From Oceanobacter kriegii DSM 6294 (GTDB lineage Bacteria; Pseudomonadota; Gammaproteobacteria; Pseudomonadales; Oceanobacteraceae), in assembly GCF_000422845.1 (NCBI RefSeq), contig NZ_AUGV01000023.1:1-50971 (forward strand): 50,971 bases of DNA, given 5' to 3'. This document shows, piece by piece, positions 35,972-44,503 of the stretch; position 1 is the first letter of the stretch, and each line of letters starts with the position of its first letter. Both the position numbers and the translations under genes were made by a program. The notes below the pieces were generated by a model, which was not told where the DNA came from, ran no database searches, and saw nothing but the letters and a program-made list of their open reading frames with translations.

Positions 35972-37360
35972 TTACAAACCGTCCAGGTAGTTAGGCAGCC
36001 ACAGGCTGATCTCTGGAATGAAGGTAATTGCAATCAGACACACCAGCATCAGCAGCAGCCATGGCGCACACGCCTTGATGGCCCAGCCAATGGACTTGCC
36101 GGTAATACCCGCGGTCACAAAGAGGTTCAGACCAACCGGAGGCGTCAACATACCCAGTTCCATGTTCACAACCATGATGATACCCAGGTGAATCGGGTCG
36201 ATACCCAGCTGCAATGCGATTGGCAGCAGGATCGGCGCCATGATCAGCAGGATCGCAGATGGCTCCATGAAGTTACCAGCCAGCAGCAGCAGGATGTTCA
36301 TCACGATCAGGAAGCCCCAAACCGGCAGGCCCCACTCAGTGATGGTCGCAGCCAGGTGATGCGGAATCTGCTCGGAAGTCAGCACGTGAGCGAACAGCAT
36401 GGCGTTGGCGATGATGAACAGCAGCGTGATGGAAACACGGGCAGAATCTTTAACGATCTTGGCAACTTCCGGGTTCCAGGCAGACTTCACGATGCCCACT
36501 GGCAGCAGCAGAATGTTACGTACCAGCATGGCGATAACGTTTTCGCCTTCTTTACGCCATGGCTGATCCTTCAGAGGGCCCACATCACGGTAGCCCCAAA
36601 CAGCCACCAGGAAGCCGTATACCGCAGCAACCGCAGCCGCCTCCGTTGGAGAAGCAACACCCGCGTAAATAGTACCCAGTACCAAAACGATCAGCATCAG
36701 ACCGCCAGAAGCGCTCCAGCCAGACTTCAGGATGTTACCGAAACCAGCAAACTCACCCGCAGGCAGGTTCTTGCGACGCGCTACGATGTAAATGGTGATC
36801 ATCAGCACCAGGCCGATCAGAATGCCCGGTACGAAACCGGCCATGAACATACGGGAAGCAGATACTTCAGTCGCAGCAGAGTAGACCAGCATCACGATGG
36901 ACGGTGGAATCAGAATACCCAGGGTACCCGCAGTAGAAATGGCACCGGCAGCGAACGACATTGGGTAGCCCGCACGGACCATACCCGCCAGTACGATGGA
37001 ACCAACCGCCGCCACAGTGGCAGGAGAAGAACCGGATACCGCAGCAAACAGCATACAAGCCAATACAGAAGCCATTGCCAGACCACCACGAACGTGGCCA
37101 ATAGCAGCAGTAGCAAAATCAATCAGACGACGCGCCACACCACCGGAAGACAGGAAGGAGGACGACAAAATAAAGAACGGAATCGCCAGCAGCGTGTAGT
37201 GCTCGGATACCGCTTCAAACAACTTCAGGGAAACAGACGCCATCGAGTCGTTGGTGAACAACATAATGGCCGTCATGGAAGAGAAGCCCAGCGCTACCGC
37301 AATCGGCAGGCCCAGCGCCATACATACAAACAGCAATAAAAACAGAGTTGCAGCAGCCAT
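35972..37360 (-). CDS. dctM: C4-dicarboxylate TRAP transporter large permease DctM
   Basis: 462 residues, with about 12 membrane helices. DctM is the transport subunit that moves succinate, malate or fumarate with sodium. Family blocks include AIPFFILSSSFLSSGGVARRLI and GILIPPSIVMLVYSAATEVSASRMF. It is some 35 residues longer than the common 426-residue form because of an insertion around WRKEGENVIAMLVRNILLLP, near residue 270. Its ATG overlaps the dctQ stop by one base (TAATG), so the two are translationally coupled. Confidence 0.95.
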   Translation of the reverse strand: MAAATLFLLLFVCMALGLPIAVALGFSSMTAIMLFTNDSMASVSLKLFEAVSEHYTLLAIPFFILSSSFLSSGGVARRLIDFATAAIGHVRGGLAMASVLACMLFAAVSGSSPATVAAVGSIVLAGMVRAGYPMSFAAGAISTAGTLGILIPPSIVMLVYSAATEVSASRMFMAGFVPGILIGLVLMITIYIVARRKNLPAGEFAGFGNILKSGWSASGGLMLIVLVLGTIYAGVASPTEAAAVAAVYGFLVAVWGYRDVGPLKDQPWRKEGENVIAMLVRNILLLPVGIVKSAWNPEVAKIVKDSARVSITLLFIIANAMLFAHVLTSEQIPHHLAATITEWGLPVWGFLIVMNILLLLAGNFMEPSAILLIMAPILLPIALQLGIDPIHLGIIMVVNMELGMLTPPVGLNLFVTAGITGKSIGWAIKACAPWLLLMLVCLIAITFIPEISLWLPNYLDGL

Positions 37361-37917
37361 TACGCTTTCTCCCCTTTCACTTCTTCTTTTTCTTCTTCTA
37401 CGTCATCGAGGTTTTCGTCGTGCAGTTCGGATTCCTTGTGCTCATGGAAACCCTTGGCTTCCAATTTCCACACGGCAACCGCCAATTGCAGCAAACGAAG
37501 TGTCAGCAAACCAAAACCTACCAACAGGCCGGAAACCACGGTCCATTTCGGAATCGCAATGTCTTCCAGCTCAATACCGATCATGTGAAGTTTGGAGACG
37601 TATACCCAAGAGCTCTTGAGGAACATGCCGCAGTAAACCAAGCCGATAGCAATGGCAACCAGCAGAACCCACTTGCGAACCTGAGGAGCAAGGCGGTCGG
37701 TCAAGGCATCAACGCAGATATGAGCGCGTTCGCGCACCAGCCAGGCAGAACCCAACAGGGTCATCCAGGCGGAAGTCAGAAGGGTGGCTTCTTGCACCCA
37801 GTGGATACCGGTATTGAAACCGAAGCGGGCAACCACCTCGATAAATACCAGCAAGGTAATGGTGACCAGCAACAAGCCGATCAGGATATCTTCCAGACGA
37901 TTGATAATTCTCATCAT
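37360..37917 (-). CDS. dctQ: C4-dicarboxylate TRAP transporter small permease DctQ
   Basis: 185 residues with four membrane helices (about 9-30, 45-62, 86-107 and 128-150) and the family segment WVQEATLLTSAWMTLLGSAWLVRERAHICVD-like region near 42-72. The C-terminal roughly 30 residues are a strongly acidic cytoplasmic tail (DDVEEEKEEVKGEKA). It pairs with DctM. AGGAG precedes the ATG, and a sigma-54-type promoter lies 63 bp upstream. Confidence 0.93.
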   Translation of the reverse strand: MMRIINRLEDILIGLLLVTITLLVFIEVVARFGFNTGIHWVQEATLLTSAWMTLLGSAWLVRERAHICVDALTDRLAPQVRKWVLLVAIAIGLVYCGMFLKSSWVYVSKLHMIGIELEDIAIPKWTVVSGLLVGFGLLTLRLLQLAVAVWKLEAKGFHEHKESELHDENLDDVEEEKEEVKGEKA

Positions 37918-37979
37918 CTGCTCTCCTTTTATTGTTGTTAGGCCTCAAGGGCCGCTTGGAATAGATCGTATAGGCATCT

Positions 37980-37996
37980 AGCACTAGCCGTGCCAA
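37980..37996 (-). promoter_or_regulatory. Sigma-54 promoter of dctQM
   Basis: Minus strand TTGGCACGGCTAGTGCT matches the -24/-12 consensus YTGGCACGrNNNTTGCW with one core mismatch (G for T). It points to dctQ. DctD, an RpoN-dependent activator, is encoded immediately upstream. Confidence 0.85.
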
Positions 37997-38114
37997 TTTC
38001 TTAAATTTCCAAAAACCGATGCAAATCAACGGAAAACCGCCGCTCAAGCTGTCTTTCAGTGAGAATAATGATCGCTTCGTAAGGTATAGACGCTGCTGCG
38101 CCAATGTGAAATGA

Positions 38115-38140
38115 CAAAAACGGGGGGCATTCCCCCCGCT
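38115..38140 (-). terminator. Intrinsic terminator downstream of dctBD
   Basis: CGGGGGG / CCCCCCG stem followed by GTTTTTG on the minus strand. It would stop read-through from dctBD before the dctQM promoter. Confidence 0.85.
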
Positions 38141-38269
38141 CTATTTCAAAAGGCGTGGAAAACCACCATCAACACGCCGAACAGCCACCGCCAGGAAACA
38201 TCCGGCTAGAACAAGGATGAGCAACCACAAGAACAGCGAAAATGATAAAAACAGGAAAACCCGACACAT
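38141..38269 (-). CDS. Possible 42-residue membrane peptide
   Basis: An ATG-started frame encodes a peptide with one strongly hydrophobic stretch (VFLFLSFSLFLWLLILVLAG) and a basic tail, ending exactly at an intrinsic terminator. There is no good ribosome site and no known family, so it may be chance. It is kept because its position at the end of a transcript and its clean membrane-helix pattern are unusual for a random frame. Confidence 0.25.
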   Translation of the reverse strand: MCRVFLFLSFSLFLWLLILVLAGCFLAVAVRRVDGGFPRLLK

Positions 38270-38361
38270 CAGCGCAAAACCATGGGTGTAAATCCACCCA
38301 ATTTGGAAGTATGTAGAAACGGAAGTGTTTTGGGCGAGGAGTCGGGCTTCGGGAGTAGCGC

Positions 38362-38414
38362 GGGCTCGGGCTCGGGGTCGGGGTCTGGGGTCTGGGGTCT
38401 GGGGTCTGGGGTCT
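38362..38414. repeat. G-rich tandem repeat (GGGGTCT)5 with degenerate GGGNTC units
   Basis: Five exact GGGGTCT heptamers run from 38380 to 38414, preceded by hexameric GGGCTC/GGGGTC units. Six GGGG runs are separated by 2-3 nt, a strong G-quadruplex pattern on the plus strand. The repeat lies in the dctD-dctQ intergenic region. Confidence 0.9.
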
Positions 38415-38422
38415 GACAAAAG

Positions 38423-38476
38423 TGTGGGAGAGAGCTTGCTCTCGATAACCCTATCGGGAATGAATTCCCTCCTACA
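38423..38476. repeat. REP-like doublet (BIME-like), tail to tail
   Basis: Two 24-bp units, 38423-38446 (tgtgggag...ctcgat) and the inverted 38453-38476. Each is a small imperfect palindrome (AGAGCTTGCTCT; GGAATGAATTCC), and they share the ends TGTRGGAG and CGAT. The form resembles Pseudomonas REP sequences. Confidence 0.8.
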
Positions 38477-38545
38477 GCACACAGCACGTGGGGCCGGAAC
38501 AACTCCGGCTGAGCCTGTTAGATCAGGCTCAGCCAACAAACAGAC

Positions 38546-39901
38546 CTACTCCTCGCCACCTTCTTTAAAGGCTTGCTTGTCGAGATCATACTTTTTCATC
38601 TTCTCGTACAGGGTTTTGCGTCCCAGCCCCAATTCTTCCTGAGCATTCTTCAAGCGGCCCTTATGTCGCGCCAATACTTCCCGAAGAATCATTTCTTCGT
38701 AGCGGCTGACTTGTTCGGCCAGGGTAATAACATTGGTCGCGGTGCCAGTCTTCAGCAAGCTGTCGAACGCTCGCTCGCCACCCAACAACACAAAGCACTC
38801 GGCCAGGTTGCGCAATTCACGCACATTGCCCGGCCAGTCATGGGCCAGCAGCTGCTGGCGTTGAGCCGCAGTCAGCGCCTGAACCTCACTGCCATAACGG
38901 TTGGCAGCCGCCCAGACAAAATGTTCGAACAGCACAGGAACGTCTTCTCGACGGTCTTTCAACGCCGGGATATGCACCTGAACCACATTCAGGCGATAGT
39001 ACAAATCGAGTCGGAACTCACCCTTATCGCTCAGCTCTTTCAGGTCTACCTTGGTGGCAGCGACCACGCGGATATCCAGCGGAATCTGTTGATTGCCGCC
39101 CAGAGGCTCGACCTTGCGCTCTTCCAACACCCGCAGCATCTTGATCTGCAACACCATCGGCATGGATTCAATTTCATCCAGAAACAAGGTACCGCCGTTG
39201 GCGTGTTGAAACTTACCCACCCGTTTTTTGCCTGCACCAGTAAAGGCACCGGCTTCGTGGCCAAACAGTTCACTTTCAATCAGGTTTTCGGGAATCGCAC
39301 CGCAGTTAATCGCCACAAAGGCGCGGTCACTGCGCTTGCTATGGGAATGCAGATAACGCGCTACCAACTCTTTACCACAACCTGTGTCGCCATGAATCAA
39401 CACATCCGCAGGTGTGTCTTTAATGTGGTTAAGGGTATCGCGCAGCTTTTTCATGTCGGCGTGGTTGCCGATGATCCGTGGTCCCGGCCGCGACTGCACT
39501 TCCACTTCTTCCCGCAGCTTGCGGTTTTCCAGCGTCAGCAGTCGTTTCTCGTGGGCGCGCTGCACGGTTTCCAGCAACACTTCGGATGAAAACGGCTTCT
39601 CAAGAAAGTCATAGGCGCCATTGCGCATGGCCTCTACCGCTATCGACACATCGCCATGGCCCGTCAGCATAATCACCGGCAAATCGGCATCGATGCTGCG
39701 AATCTCACGCATCAACTCCATGCCATCCATCACCGGCATATTAATGTCGGTAATCACCACCCCTTGCCAATCGGCACGAATGGAGTCCAGCGCCTCGCGA
39801 CCGTTAGCGGCGGTAATGACATCAAACCCTTCAATCACCAAAGTCTGGCTCAGCGCCTTACGTACGCTCTCTTCATCATCCACCACCAGAACTTCAATCA
39901 T
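38546..39901 (-). CDS. dctD: C4-dicarboxylate response regulator DctD (NtrC type)
   Basis: 451 residues. The receiver domain has the phosphoacceptor Asp in VVITDINMPVMDG near residue 53 and Lys in FLEKPF near 102. The AAA+ domain has Walker A GDTGCGKE near 172, the sigma-54 contact loop GAFTGA near 216, and Walker B NGGTLFLDEIE near 240. A C-terminal Fis-type helix-turn-helix (LKNAQEELGLGRKTLYEKM) follows. Phosphorylated by DctB, it should activate the sigma-54 promoters seen before dctQM and dctP. It starts 4 nt after the dctB stop. Confidence 0.95.
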   Translation of the reverse strand: MIEVLVVDDEESVRKALSQTLVIEGFDVITAANGREALDSIRADWQGVVITDINMPVMDGMELMREIRSIDADLPVIMLTGHGDVSIAVEAMRNGAYDFLEKPFSSEVLLETVQRAHEKRLLTLENRKLREEVEVQSRPGPRIIGNHADMKKLRDTLNHIKDTPADVLIHGDTGCGKELVARYLHSHSKRSDRAFVAINCGAIPENLIESELFGHEAGAFTGAGKKRVGKFQHANGGTLFLDEIESMPMVLQIKMLRVLEERKVEPLGGNQQIPLDIRVVAATKVDLKELSDKGEFRLDLYYRLNVVQVHIPALKDRREDVPVLFEHFVWAAANRYGSEVQALTAAQRQQLLAHDWPGNVRELRNLAECFVLLGGERAFDSLLKTGTATNVITLAEQVSRYEEMILREVLARHKGRLKNAQEELGLGRKTLYEKMKKYDLDKQAFKEGGEE

Positions 39902-39905
39902 GCCT

Positions 39906-41762
39906 TTACCTCATGTACTTGCGCAGTCGCACAACAAAGCGGGTTCCCCCCTCCGCTGCGGCTTCTGCTGTCAATGTGCCGGACAGGGTTTCAATAATAC
40001 GGCGTGACAATGCCAACCCTATCCCCAGCCCCTTTGATTTGGTTGTAAAAAAGGGCTCAAAAATCCTGCTTCTTAAATCTTCAGCAATCCCCGGGCCATT
40101 ATCTTCCACTTCTATTCGCAAGCCATTTAGATCGTGCTGCACGCGCACTTCTACCCGTGGGCTATCCATACCTTGCATGGCTTCGGAGGCATTGGTCATC
40201 AGATTAATCAGCACCTGTTGAACCTGTACAGGCTCACACATGACCTCTGCCGAAAAATGGGTGGAATCGACCACAAGTTCAACACCCGCCTTTTTCAACA
40301 ATGGCCCCATGATGCCAACCGAGGCCTGCACGATCTCGCCAACCTCAACCGCACGCGGCTCTGGCGGCGATTTACGGGCAAAGACCTTCAGGCGGGAAAT
40401 AATGGAATGCATGGAGCCGGTGATTTGCAAAATCTCGTCGAGATTGTCGCTCACCATCTCGTTGTAACCGCGCTCCATCAGCTTTTTGCTGTTCTCTGCA
40501 TAGGTTTGCAAAGCCAACAGCGGCTGGTTCAGTTCGTGGTTAATACCCGCCGACAGCTCGCCCAGCACCGCCAGCTTGGCAGTTTGAACCAGCTGATCCT
40601 GGGTGGCTTCCAACTCACTTTGGGTACGCTGGTAATGCTCAACCAGCCGCTGAAGTTCGGTATTGGAACTGGTCAGCTCCGAAGTCAGATTGGCAACCCG
40701 ACGTTCCAACTCATGGTTAACCGACGACACATGGCGCTGCATCTCGGCTCGCTTGCGCCAGTAGAGCCACAGCAAGACGATGACGCCATATATAAGAGAG
40801 TAATAAACACAGAACTCCAGCGTGCGCCGCAGCAGCTCGACTCTGGGCATCACCGCAAACACATGCCAGCCGGCCTCGCGCACCAGCGTGCGGCCAACCA
40901 GATAACGCTGCAAAATGCCATTGGCATCCAGGTTGATGTAATCATCCGAAAACAGATTGCCGTCTTCGGAGGCCGGAATGGCCAGAGGTAACAGGCGCGC
41001 ATCGCCATAGCGTTGCGACTTGCGGATACCTTCTCGCTGAGGGCCAGGCACCACACCTAACGTGCGGTATTCCCAGTCGCGGTCCGAGGCACCAAACACC
41101 ACCGAGTCGTACCCCACCAACAAAAAGCCGTGTTGCTGAAATTTCAAATGCTCCAGCACTGGCTCCAGCAAAATCTTCACCACGGCAACGCCAATGACCT
41201 CTTCACCAACGATCACCGGTGCAGAGTAATAGTAACCGCGGCCACGCGTCACCAGCCCTACCGCATAATAAGTGGCACTTTCCCCTAATCGAGCCTGCTG
41301 AAAATAGGGCCTGAAGCTGAAGTCATAGCCTTGAAAGCTGTTCACATCGGCGTAATTACTGGTGCCAATCACCACACCCACGTGGTTGAGCACAAAGATT
41401 TTGTTACTGCCGAGGCTGCGATTGGTTTGCTCCAGAAAGCGGTTAAGCGTCTCCAGACCTTGCGGATGCGGATTGGCCAGTACGGTTTTCACCGTACGCA
41501 AGCCCGCCACCCGGGAAGCAATGTCTTCAAAAGAATCCAGCGCTGCGTGCAACTGCGAGGCGGTTTGCTCCGCCTCCAGCTGCAGTTCGACCAGTGCTTC
41601 CTGCTCTTTCAGCGACCACACCGTTGCCACCACGGCGAGCACACCCGCTATCCAGATAAACACCAGCACAATCACCATCAAGGAGGATGATTCCGTGGTA
41701 AAGCGGGACTCTTTGGGCACCGGCCCTTGCATTTCGACACTCATGGGTGGAAAGCCACCCAT
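39906..41762 (-). CDS. dctB: C4-dicarboxylate sensor histidine kinase DctB
   Basis: 618 residues. A membrane helix at about 28-50 is followed by a double-Cache (PDC) periplasmic sensor containing YDFSFRPYFQQA near 147 and YYYSAPVIVG. A second helix lies at about 312-330, then a coiled linker. The kinase core has H-box LGELSAGINHELNQPL near 405, N-box LINLMTNASEAM, and G-box EDNGPGIAEDL with LGIGLALS. The product senses external C4-dicarboxylates and phosphorylates DctD. The first few codons (MGGFPPM) leave the exact start uncertain; Met7 is an alternative. Confidence 0.94.
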   Translation of the reverse strand: MGGFPPMSVEMQGPVPKESRFTTESSSLMVIVLVFIWIAGVLAVVATVWSLKEQEALVELQLEAEQTASQLHAALDSFEDIASRVAGLRTVKTVLANPHPQGLETLNRFLEQTNRSLGSNKIFVLNHVGVVIGTSNYADVNSFQGYDFSFRPYFQQARLGESATYYAVGLVTRGRGYYYSAPVIVGEEVIGVAVVKILLEPVLEHLKFQQHGFLLVGYDSVVFGASDRDWEYRTLGVVPGPQREGIRKSQRYGDARLLPLAIPASEDGNLFSDDYINLDANGILQRYLVGRTLVREAGWHVFAVMPRVELLRRTLEFCVYYSLIYGVIVLLWLYWRKRAEMQRHVSSVNHELERRVANLTSELTSSNTELQRLVEHYQRTQSELEATQDQLVQTAKLAVLGELSAGINHELNQPLLALQTYAENSKKLMERGYNEMVSDNLDEILQITGSMHSIISRLKVFARKSPPEPRAVEVGEIVQASVGIMGPLLKKAGVELVVDSTHFSAEVMCEPVQVQQVLINLMTNASEAMQGMDSPRVEVRVQHDLNGLRIEVEDNGPGIAEDLRSRIFEPFFTTKSKGLGIGLALSRRIIETLSGTLTAEAAAEGGTRFVVRLRKYMR

Positions 41763-42167
41763 TCAACAAAACTCATGCTTCAACCTCTGCCCAATTCAAC
41801 ACTAACCGCCCATATTCCAGTGTGGTTCAAAAACCACAAACCACCGCAAAAGCCGAACTCGGGTACTTCATGCCCACAATGATTGATTTACGAACCGGGT
41901 CACAAAAGACACGCCTTTTAACCATATACAAACAGGCAAAAAAACCACCATAGTCTTAACTAGGGCCTATGGTTACTGGCCTCAGGGCTGGAATCCTGCT
42001 GTCTGAATGTCTGCTTCCAATCTCATCACATTGGCTCGCTGGTTATTCAAAAAACAACGGCGCGATTCAATTCTGGCACAGTACCTGCTAAACCAATTAC
42101 AGCTCAAGGGAGATTGCTCCTGCGCTCCCAACGGCGTAACAAACAAATATAAGAGCGAGACAAAAAT
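41763..42167. other. Divergent dctB-dctP regulatory region
   Basis: 405 bp without a gene. It contains the dctP sigma-54 promoter (42073-42089). About 100 bp upstream of that is an inverted repeat ACCATAG (41947-41953) / CTATGGT (41967-41973), at the distance expected for an enhancer-type activator site. That it binds DctD is inference. Confidence 0.6.
42073..42089 (+). promoter_or_regulatory. Sigma-54 promoter of dctP
   Basis: CTGGCACAGTACCTGCT matches the -24/-12 consensus with GG and GC at the correct 10-bp spacing and one core mismatch (C for T in TTGC). It lies about 80 nt before the dctP ATG. Confidence 0.85.
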
Positions 42168-43151
42168 ATGAAAGCCTTAGTCGCATCTGTACTGGCGTGC
42201 GCCAGTCTGCTGTCCTTTAACCAGGCGGCTGCCGCCCCAATCGAAATCAAGTTTTCCCACGTTGTGGCTGAAAACACTCCGAAAGGCCAGATGGCTCTGA
42301 AGTTCAAAGAGCTCGCCGAAGCTGCTTTGCCAGGCGAAGTTGAAGTAAAGGTTTACCCTAACTCCCAGCTGTTCACCGACTCCACCGTACTGCAAGCCAT
42401 GCAGCTGGGTGACGTTGAAATGGCTGCCCCGTCCCTGTCCAAGTTCCAGAAATACACCAAGAAACTGCAACTGTTCGATCTGCCATTCCTGTTTGAAGAC
42501 ATGGAAGCGGTTGACCGTTTCCAGAACAGCCCTGAAGGCCAGAAGCTGCTGAAGTCCATGGAAAGCAAACTGCTGGTTGGTCTGGGCTACCTGCACAACG
42601 GCATGAAGCAGCTGACTGCCAATGACCCAATCCTGACGCCAGCGGATATCTCCGGTAAGAAATACCGCATCATGACTTCCGACGTACTGCAGGCTCAGTT
42701 CGAAGCTGTTCAGGCTATCCCGCTGAAAAAGCCATTCTCTGAAGTATTCACCCTGCTGCAAACCAAAGCGATTGATGGTCAGGAAAACACCTGGTCCAAC
42801 ATCTACTCCAAGAAGTTCTTTGAAGTTCAGGACTACGCCACTGAAACCAACCACGGTCTGCTGGACTACATGGTCGTGACTTCTTCTGAATTCTGGTACG
42901 GCCTGGAAGACGACGTTCGCGCCAAGCTGCAAAAAGCCATGGACGAAGCCATTGCTCACGGTAACGCCATCGCTGCCCAGAAGAGCGAAGAAGACAAGCA
43001 GAAGATCATTGATTCTGGCAAGACTGAAGTTTCCAGCATCACTGCCGAACAGCGCGAGCAATGGGTAAACGCCATGAAGCCAGTTTGGAAGATGTTTGAA
43101 GACGAAATCGGCGCAGACCTGATCGAAGCCGCTCTGAAATCCAACAAATAA
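42168..43151 (+). CDS. dctP: C4-dicarboxylate-binding periplasmic protein DctP
   Basis: 327 residues. The signal peptide is MKALVASVLACASLLSFNQAAAA. The mature protein is a TRAP solute-binding (DctP) fold: IEIKFSHVVAENTPKGQMAL at the N-terminus, and the carboxylate-binding Arg probably in KKYRIMTSDVLQAQFEA near 160-175. The region VFTLLQTKAIDGQENTWSNI is highly typical of the C4-dicarboxylate subgroup. It captures succinate, malate or fumarate and delivers it to DctQM. It is separated from dctQM by dctBD and read in the opposite direction, with its own sigma-54 promoter. Confidence 0.96.
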   Translation: MKALVASVLACASLLSFNQAAAAPIEIKFSHVVAENTPKGQMALKFKELAEAALPGEVEVKVYPNSQLFTDSTVLQAMQLGDVEMAAPSLSKFQKYTKKLQLFDLPFLFEDMEAVDRFQNSPEGQKLLKSMESKLLVGLGYLHNGMKQLTANDPILTPADISGKKYRIMTSDVLQAQFEAVQAIPLKKPFSEVFTLLQTKAIDGQENTWSNIYSKKFFEVQDYATETNHGLLDYMVVTSSEFWYGLEDDVRAKLQKAMDEAIAHGNAIAAQKSEEDKQKIIDSGKTEVSSITAEQREQWVNAMKPVWKMFEDEIGADLIEAALKSNK

Positions 43152-43234
43152 GTAAAAATCGGATTAATTACAGGCACTGTCATAAAACCGCAACAAATGT
43201 GTCATGTAATAAATCGGAAATATGGTTGTAACAA

Positions 43235-43270
43235 TTTCAACCCGTGCGCGAACACGCTCGCGGGTTGAAA
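43235..43270. repeat. Inverted repeat between dctP and the porin gene
   Basis: A TTTCAACCCG / CGGGTTGAAA 10-bp perfect stem lies 52 bp upstream of the porin ATG. There is no T run on the plus strand (it is followed by AAAC). It could be a factor-independent or processing hairpin, or part of the porin leader. Confidence 0.6.
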
Positions 43271-43321
43271 AACCGCAGTTGGCTTCAAGCCGAACATAAA
43301 AAAGAGAAAGAGAGCATTACA

Positions 43322-44245
43322 ATGAAAATGACCAAGATTGCCGCCGCCATCTCCTTTTCACTGGTAGCTGGCACCGCAATGGCAGCAGAACCGTCTGTAG
43401 ACGTATACGGCTCCCTGCGTCTGGCCCTGACCAACGATGATTCCGTTGGCGCGACCAGCTCTGAGAACAAGTTCTCTCGTTTTGGCGTTAAAAGCAGTGT
43501 AGATCTGGGCAACGGCCTGACCGGTCTGGCTCGTTTTGAATACGGCCTGGACTCTGTACAGGGCGCAAACCCAACCACTCGCCTGGCGTTCATTGGTATT
43601 AAGGGTGACTTCGGTACTGTGACTCACGGTTCCCAGGGCGCTATCTACCAGAAGTACGTTCGTGGTCCTTACTTCTCCAACGCCAGCGACAGCCTGCGTC
43701 CTTTCACTTCCCGTCAGGACGGCATCACTCAGTACGCCACCAAAGGTGACAACTACACCTTCATGGCGGCCGTTCAAACTGAAGGCAAAGATGGCGCTGA
43801 CATCGACTCCTACTCCGTTGGTGGTGATTTCAACGCTGGCGACCTGAAAATCCAGGCTGCTGCGGTATTCGACAACGAAGGCGAAGATAAAGGCACTCTG
43901 CTGGGTGCTCGCGCCTGGTACTCCATCGATGCCGTTAAACTGTCTGCTTTCGTAGACATGGCGTCTGAAAACTTCAACACCAAGACCAAGAACATCTGCG
44001 GTGGTGAGTCCACCACAATCGTTGGTGCATACGCTTCCTACAAGACTGGCGCCCACCAGTTCCACGGCCGTGTAGCATCCAATGACTGTGACGACTCCGG
44101 TGATCTGCAGTCCGTTAAAGGCGAATACGTAAACTACCTGAGCAAGAACATGCGCGTATGGGCTTCTGTTGAATCCCTCGACACTGTTCGTGACGAAGGC
44201 GAAGCCAAGCTGATCTCCGAGCTGGGCGTACGTTACGACTTCTAA
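43322..44245 (+). CDS. Outer-membrane general porin (Gram-negative porin family)
   Basis: 307 residues. The signal peptide MKMTKIAAAISFSLVAGTAMA precedes the mature start EPSVDVYGSLRLAL. The beta-strand pattern is typical (SSENKFSRFGVKSSVDLGNGLTG-like region, LARFEYGLDSV), and the last residues VRYDF end in Phe, the BAM signal. The family forms 16-strand trimeric pores. The ATG at 43322 has GAGAG upstream; an earlier in-frame ATG at 43244 falls inside the inverted repeat and is rejected. Its position after dctP suggests it admits dicarboxylates to the periplasm (inference). Confidence 0.92.
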   Translation: MKMTKIAAAISFSLVAGTAMAAEPSVDVYGSLRLALTNDDSVGATSSENKFSRFGVKSSVDLGNGLTGLARFEYGLDSVQGANPTTRLAFIGIKGDFGTVTHGSQGAIYQKYVRGPYFSNASDSLRPFTSRQDGITQYATKGDNYTFMAAVQTEGKDGADIDSYSVGGDFNAGDLKIQAAAVFDNEGEDKGTLLGARAWYSIDAVKLSAFVDMASENFNTKTKNICGGESTTIVGAYASYKTGAHQFHGRVASNDCDDSGDLQSVKGEYVNYLSKNMRVWASVESLDTVRDEGEAKLISELGVRYDF

Positions 44246-44323
44246 GGTCGACCCCGTTTGCTGTTTTGTTTCTCCGTTCAAAACGGCAACACCTGCCGGT
44301 TTATGCCCCAAGCATAAGCCGCC

Positions 44324-44351
44324 AAACAAGCCCGCGTTTGCGGGCTTGTTT
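44324..44351 (+). terminator. Intrinsic terminator of the porin gene
   Basis: AAACAAGCCCGC / GCGGGCTTGTTT hairpin ending in a T-rich tail. Confidence 0.85.
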
Positions 44352-44503
44352 GTATTTAACGGTTCAATTATGAAGAACGCATTAAGGTTTTATGAAACTG
44401 CAACGGTGGTTCCCAATCCGCCATCATGCAGCCTGCGGTCTTCTTCGATATGCTTTGTGCTTCCTGTCTGACACATCGTTGTCGATCAACTTCTGGAGTC
44501 ATC

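Noticed and set aside
38141-38539. 132-codon frame across the G-rich repeat, with Pro/Arg/Asp-rich repeats
   Set aside because: The repetitive protein is simply the read-out of the heptamer repeat; only the last 42 codons are kept as a weak candidate.
36188-39589. Long plus-strand frames opposite dctM and dctD
   Set aside because: Low-complexity antisense products rich in Gln/Asn/His/Arg; the minus-strand genes are unambiguous.
42177-44329. Two long minus-strand frames opposite dctP and the porin gene
   Set aside because: Both lie entirely over genes with clear signal peptides and family motifs, and neither has a recognisable domain or start site.
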